A stretch of DNA of 63,477 nucleotides from Occallatibacter sp. (GTDB lineage: Bacteria > Acidobacteriota > Terriglobia > Terriglobales > Acidobacteriaceae). Shown one piece after another: positions 60,478-63,477 of the stretch. Numbering within the stretch: position 1 is the first letter of the stretch; each line of letters opens with the position of its first letter. The stretch covers positions 1 through 63,477 of the forward strand of contig JARLFZ010000009.1 in the NCBI GenBank assembly GCA_031296305.1. Reading direction: 5' to 3'. The notes beneath the pieces were generated by a model that worked only from the letters and a program-made list of their open reading frames with translations, was not told where the DNA came from and searched no databases. Made by a program: the position numbers and the translations under genes.

Positions 60478-61341
60478 ATGAAATATCCGACGGTATATCG
60501 CTCCATGAAAATCGATGGGCTTTCCATTTTCTATAGAGAGGCTGGTCCCAAGGATGCGCCCACATTGCTTCTGCTGCACGGGCTGCCGTCCTCGTCGCGC
60601 ATGTTCGAGCCGCTCTTCTTGCGATTGTCGGATCGCTATCATGTGGTGGCTCCGGATTATCCCGGCTTCGGACACAGCGACTGGCCGGATGCGAAGACGT
60701 TCGCGTACACGTTCGATCATTACGCCGAGATCATGAATCATTTCTCCGAGGCGCTAGGGCTCTCGCGCTACACGCTCTACATGCAGGATTATGGCGGGCC
60801 GGTGGGATTTCGCATGATCCTGGAGCATCCGGAGCGCGTGGAAGCGCTGATTGTTCAAGATGCGGTTGCGCATAATGAGGGCCTGGGCGCGAATTGGAAG
60901 ACGCGTCGCGAGTTCTGGGCGGATCGCGCGCCGAACGAAAGCGCGCTGCGCGCGAATTTGCTCGGGTTGGCGGCGACACGCACTCGTCATGTGGGCAACG
61001 ACGAGAATGTGGAACGCTACGATCCCGATCTGTGGACGGATGAGTTTTATTTTCTCAATCGGCCCGGGCAGGCTGAGATTCAGAGCGATTTGTTCTACGA
61101 CTATCGAACCAATGTGGACGCGTATCCGAAATGGCAGGCGTGGATGCGTGAGAAGCAACCGCGATTGCTGGTGATATGGGGCAAGTATGAGCTCTCATTC
61201 GACCCCGGAGAGCCCGAACGTTATCGCAAAGATGTGCCGGATGCGGAAGTGCACGTTGTGGACGGCGGTCATTTTGCATTGGACACGGCAGCAGATGAAG
61301 TCGCCGCGTTGGTGCGGGGATTCCTCGGCGCCGCCTGCTAG
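60478..61341 (+). CDS. Alpha/beta hydrolase, epoxide hydrolase/haloalkane dehalogenase type
   Basis: 287 residues. The oxyanion HG motif is LLLLHGLPSSSRMFEPL. The nucleophile is probably Asp in LYMQDYGGPVGFRM (QDxGGP type, not a Ser). The acid is in VIWGKYELSFDPGE, and the His is in VVDGGHFALDTAA. These mark the epoxide hydrolase/haloalkane dehalogenase branch. The actual substrate is unknown. The ATG at 60478 is chosen for AAAGGA just upstream; the frame continues upstream only through the 87-bp repeats. Confidence 0.87.
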   Translation: MKYPTVYRSMKIDGLSIFYREAGPKDAPTLLLLHGLPSSSRMFEPLFLRLSDRYHVVAPDYPGFGHSDWPDAKTFAYTFDHYAEIMNHFSEALGLSRYTLYMQDYGGPVGFRMILEHPERVEALIVQDAVAHNEGLGANWKTRREFWADRAPNESALRANLLGLAATRTRHVGNDENVERYDPDLWTDEFYFLNRPGQAEIQSDLFYDYRTNVDAYPKWQAWMREKQPRLLVIWGKYELSFDPGEPERYRKDVPDAEVHVVDGGHFALDTAADEVAALVRGFLGAAC

Positions 61342-61344
61342 ACT
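61339..61344 (+). promoter_or_regulatory. Extended -10 TGCTAGACT of the small gene at 61354
   Basis: TAGACT preceded by TGC, with a 9-nt spacer to the ATG at 61354. It overlaps the stop codon of the alpha/beta hydrolase gene. The 18-bp context is duplicated at 52791. Confidence 0.4.
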
Positions 61345-61353
61345 ACCCGCACC

Positions 61354-61566
61354 ATGGCCGATGCGAGTTGGATGGAGTACGAACTTTTCTGCCCGGTGTG
61401 CAACGCCCACTTTAAGCAGTTGGTGGTGTTGCACAAGGTGCCGGAGGACTTCGATATCACGCCCTATCTGGACGGGTTTGTGAAGAACCACGACCATAAG
61501 GCCTGGCAGGAGGCGCAGCGGAAGAAGGCGGAGGCCGGCGGCTCCAAAGACGAGCCGGAGGCGTGA
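61354..61566 (+). CDS. Small zinc-ribbon-like hypothetical protein
   Basis: 70 residues. Only one CxxC pair is present (ELFCPVCNAHFKQLVVLHKV), together with a His-rich helix (DGFVKNHDHKAWQEAQRKKA) and an acidic tail. It may form a metal site with the CxxC and His, or dimerise through it. The ATG lacks a ribosome binding site but has an extended -10 (TGCTAGACT) 9 nt upstream, so the mRNA may be leaderless. It begins 12 bp after the alpha/beta hydrolase stop. Function unknown. Confidence 0.6.
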   Translation: MADASWMEYELFCPVCNAHFKQLVVLHKVPEDFDITPYLDGFVKNHDHKAWQEAQRKKAEAGGSKDEPEA

Positions 61567-61722
61567 CTCGACCCGGCAGGGGCTGAAGCCCCGGATCAGT
61601 TTATGGTGGTTTTCGGCGCGGCTGAAGGCCGCGCCCTGATACAAAGCGATACCGAGAGCAACATGCGGCGCGGCTGATAGCCGCTTCCTGATACATTACG
61701 TTCGAGTTGAGGTTCGTGCGAT

Positions 61723-61757
61723 CCCACCCTAAACGCACAAAGCGCGTTTAGGATGGG
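61723..61757. repeat. Hairpin repeat CCCACCCTAAACGC type
   Basis: CCCACCCTAAACGC pairs with GCGTTTAGGATGGG with one mismatch. The flank GAGTTGAGG and CGTGCGAT matches the repeats near 52845 and 53115, so stems differ while flanks are conserved. Confidence 0.65.
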
Positions 61758-61826
61758 GCAACTGCCCGCGTAATTTTTTGCGGCGTCCGCGGACCCCTTC
61801 GATTTCGATCACTGCGGAAGACAGAT

Positions 61827-61896
61827 GCAAAAGCAACCGCGGGTCCTTCGACTCGCTCGGGCGCATTTCATGCGCCCAAACTCGCTCAGGATGACA
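61827..61896. repeat. Interspersed repeat CCTTCGACTCG...CTCAGGATGACAT (second copy)
   Basis: Same ends as the copy at 52931-52999. Its centre is a perfect 8-bp hairpin, GGGCGCAT-TTC-ATGCGCCC. Confidence 0.7.
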
Positions 61897-62140
61897 TGCG
61901 ATTTTTGATTGCACCGCGGTCGATGCAAAACGCTGCCGCTGCCGCAGGAAGAATCTGCTTGGTGGAGATTTGTTTGGGTTTTTTGCGGGCTGATTGCTGG
62001 TCAAATCGGATCGTTGATCGAGCAAATTCCGTGATTGACGCTGAAAAGTCGCGACAATGCACCAAGGTTGGTGAAATCCACAAATTTACTTGATTTTTGC
62101 ACTTGCTTCCACAGATTGAACGGACGTAATGTCTCTTCAA

Positions 62141-63054
62141 CTGATGACCCGTTAGGGTATCGGAGTTGGTTGCCGGAAGGCTGGAAGAAAAGACAGCCGG
62201 CGCAAGCCGGAAGTTGATCGCCAGCAAGGTTGACGGAGTGGACAGCCGGTGAGAACCGGAGGATGGCCGTTAGCCCGGACAGAGGGTGAAACCTGAGGCG
62301 CAAGCCGCAGAGGGATCGCTGGACGCACCAGAGGTTACAAGTGAGGGCGCAAGCCCACGGTTGTTCAACTGGAAAGATTCCGGAAGATGCAAGGGCCGGT
62401 GGAAACGGAATACTCATCGACGGCTTCGCCGGCGATGCAAGGTTCGGTTGAAACAAGGAGTGCATCAGAGGCTCAGCCGGAGAAGGAGCCACGAGGCGCA
62501 AGCCGAGAGGTTCACGGCCGGTGAAGACGGAGGGTGAAGCAGCCGGTGCAAACTGGAGGCGGAGCCAGCCGGAGGGCAGGGGCAGCATAAGGCGCAAGCC
62601 GAATGAAGCCGCCAGCCGAGCCAAAGGACGGCGTCCGATGCGAATCGGAGATAGGTCGTCGGCCTAGCCGGAGGAAGGCTCTGTTCGGCGCAAGCTGGAT
62701 GGTGCCAGGATTGTTGGGCGCAAGCCCGATGAAACCAGGATCGTCAAGCGCAAGCTTGATGGATCGCCGAAGGTCGAACGGAAGAGCGGAACAGCCGATG
62801 CGAGTCGGAGGTTTGCAGCCGGTCGAGCCGAAGACACGAAACCGATCCGAGCCGGAAGGTTGGCCACCGGTCGAGCTGGAGTGCAGGGCACTGACGCAAG
62901 TCGGAGTTCTGAAAGCCAGCGCAGCCAGAGGTAGCGGCGCCAGCGAAAGCTGGAGGGCGGCCACTGGGGTAGCCGGAGGATGCAGCACCGACTGTACTGC
63001 GAGTGATCAAGATTGAAACGCCAGAGGCTTCGGTCTCTGGCGTTTTCAATTTTT
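62141..63054 (+). ncRNA. Candidate large structured RNA: ~49-nt-periodic GNRA hairpin array
   Basis: Small hairpins recur at 62147, 62197, 62246, 62297, 62345, 62396, 62448, 62495, 62543, 62591, 62635, 62684, 62714, 62744, 62795, 62842, 62891 and 62940. Most spacings are 44-52 nt. At least 14 have 3-6 paired bases closed by a GNRA tetraloop, for example CCGGC-GCAA-GCCGG, CCGGT-GAGA-ACCGG, CCGAT-GCGA-ATCGG, TCAAGC-GCAA-GCTTGA and CCAGC-GAAA-GCTGG. Stems differ in sequence but keep pairing, which argues for selection on structure. GGA-rich purine linkers separate them. A strong terminator ends the array. The period is not a multiple of three and no coding frame covers it. I know of no matching RNA family. 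The 5' end is not determined. Confidence 0.7.
63016..63054 (+). terminator. Intrinsic terminator with UUCG loop, end of the hairpin array
   Basis: AAACGCCAGAGGC-TTCG-GTCTCTGGCGTTT, a 13-bp stem with one G-U pair closed by a C(UUCG)G tetraloop. It is followed by TCAATTTTT. This is one of the strongest intrinsic terminators in the window. Confidence 0.9.
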
Positions 63055-63103
63055 GGGGACTTTTTTCGCGTGAGCCGGAGTTTCTTCCGTTCTGCGAACT
63101 TCG

Positions 63104-63157
63104 CTAACACCGCTAACTCCGCCAACGCCACTAACACCGCTAACTCCGCTGACACCA
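63104..63157. repeat. Six 9-bp tandem repeats
   Basis: CTAACACCG, CTAACTCCG, CCAACGCCA, CTAACACCG, CTAACTCCG and CTGACACCA. An 18-bp pair is exactly duplicated (repeats 1-2 equal 4-5). It lies between the array terminator and the rhodanese-like gene. Confidence 0.8.
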
Positions 63158-63197
63158 CTTGCTTTTCCCGGCAGTACACTGGATGCGGAGAATCCTT

Positions 63198-63477
63198 ATG
63201 CGATTGGGTTGGAGTGAAAGGGCAGGCGTCTTCGCCGCTCTCATGTTGTTGTGTTTTGCTGCGGGCGGGATGCGCGCCGCGGGCCAGTGGGCTGCGCCGT
63301 CGCCCTCGAGCGCGTCGTCTATTCCAACCTCAATGCTGCTTCAGCCGGAAGAGCTGAACCGGCTGCTGCAAACTCCGACTGCGGAAAAGCCGCTGGTTTT
63401 GCAGGTGGGCTCGCGGGTGTTGTTTGACCAGGCGCACATCCCGAAGTCTGAGTTCGCCGGGCCGGGCTCGCAGGATG
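63198..63477 (+). CDS. Exported rhodanese-like protein, 5' part
   Basis: The frame is open from ATG 63198 to the window end (93 codons). A signal peptide (RAGVFAALMLLCFAAGGMRA) is followed by the start of a rhodanese-like domain (LLQPEELNRLLQTPTAEKPL, VLQVGSRVLFDQAHIPKSEF). The active-site Cys loop is outside the window. GCGGAG lies about 7 nt before the ATG. It is transcribed in the same direction as the hairpin array but separated from it by the terminator. Confidence 0.75.
   Translation, partial: MRLGWSERAGVFAALMLLCFAAGGMRAAGQWAAPSPSSASSIPTSMLLQPEELNRLLQTPTAEKPLVLQVGSRVLFDQAHIPKSEFAGPGSQD

Larger units (their letters stand above)
61567..62140. other. Repeat-rich intergenic region upstream of the hairpin-array RNA
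   Basis: No gene. It holds a GGCGCGGCT hairpin copy (61615-61635), a partial copy near 61665, a CCCACCCTAAACGC hairpin (61723-61757, one mismatch) and the CCTTCGACTCG repeat (61827-61896). An AT-richer stretch from about 61920 to 62110 is where the promoter of the downstream RNA should lie, but no convincing -35/-10 pair was found. Confidence 0.55.

Noticed and set aside
62001..62988. Minus- and plus-strand open frames across the hairpin array
   Set aside because: They change frame between repeats, because the period is about 49 nt and not a multiple of three. They show no domain and have no ribosome binding sites.

Overview
This 63.5 kb window reads as a chromosome segment of an Acidobacteriota bacterium, probably class Terriglobia. 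That is an inference from gene content. It rests on a carboxypeptidase-regulatory-like TonB receptor, a MerR/TPR hybrid regulator, Tat-exported sulfatases, a bactofilin, DUF3303 and DUF4870 genes, very large c-di-GMP proteins and abundant short palindromic intergenic repeats. The sequence is GC-rich, except for an AT-richer accessory cassette near 50.3-52.7 kb. No transposase, integrase or CRISPR array was seen.

Layout. 0-10 kb: a partial heparinase-like gene, NikR convergent with a TonB receptor (probable nickel uptake), a cupin, a LacI regulator, MogA, a sulfatase-esterase pair and a CheX-like gene. 10-24 kb: a tandem universal stress protein, a 1470-residue PAS/GGDEF/EAL/CZB protein, the MerR-TPR regulator, the bifunctional ppGpp enzyme Rel, an RlmI-like rRNA methylase and a GAF-EAL phosphodiesterase. 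24-33 kb: prolyl oligopeptidase, MurJ, a GNAT, bactofilin, RNase R carrying a repeat-derived insertion, two DUF4870 proteins, YggX and tRNA-Pro with a duplicated 3' half. 34-43 kb: an exported caspase with Cys-rich Sel1 repeats, then a four-gene corrinoid methyl-transfer operon (corrinoid protein, UroD-type methyltransferase, DUF1638, reductive activator) and a phosphohexomutase. 43-49 kb: a membrane protein, a second sulfatase, TyrS, and AlaC preceded by an alanine-rich leader peptide. 50-53 kb: a three-gene cassette of unknown function (TIGR04255-like, HTH, unknown). 53-61 kb: a REC-HDOD protein, a Tes/MJ0619-like radical SAM enzyme with an overlapping membrane methyltransferase (candidate membrane-spanning lipid synthesis), small membrane proteins and a lipoprotein, an Lgt-type protein, a DJ-1 family protein and an alpha/beta hydrolase. 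61.5-63.2 kb: repeats, then a striking non-coding region.

The most unusual object is at about 62141-63054. It is a tandem array of about 17 small hairpins, mostly capped by GNRA tetraloops and spaced about 49 nt apart, ending in a strong intrinsic terminator. I do not recognise it as any known RNA family and propose it as a new large structured RNA. Other items for a second look are the Ala-rich leader of alaC, repeated placement of -10 hexamers 5-10 nt before start codons (leaderless transcription), a probable CTG start codon in the corrinoid operon, and a palindromic repeat family of which one copy lies inside the rnr reading frame.
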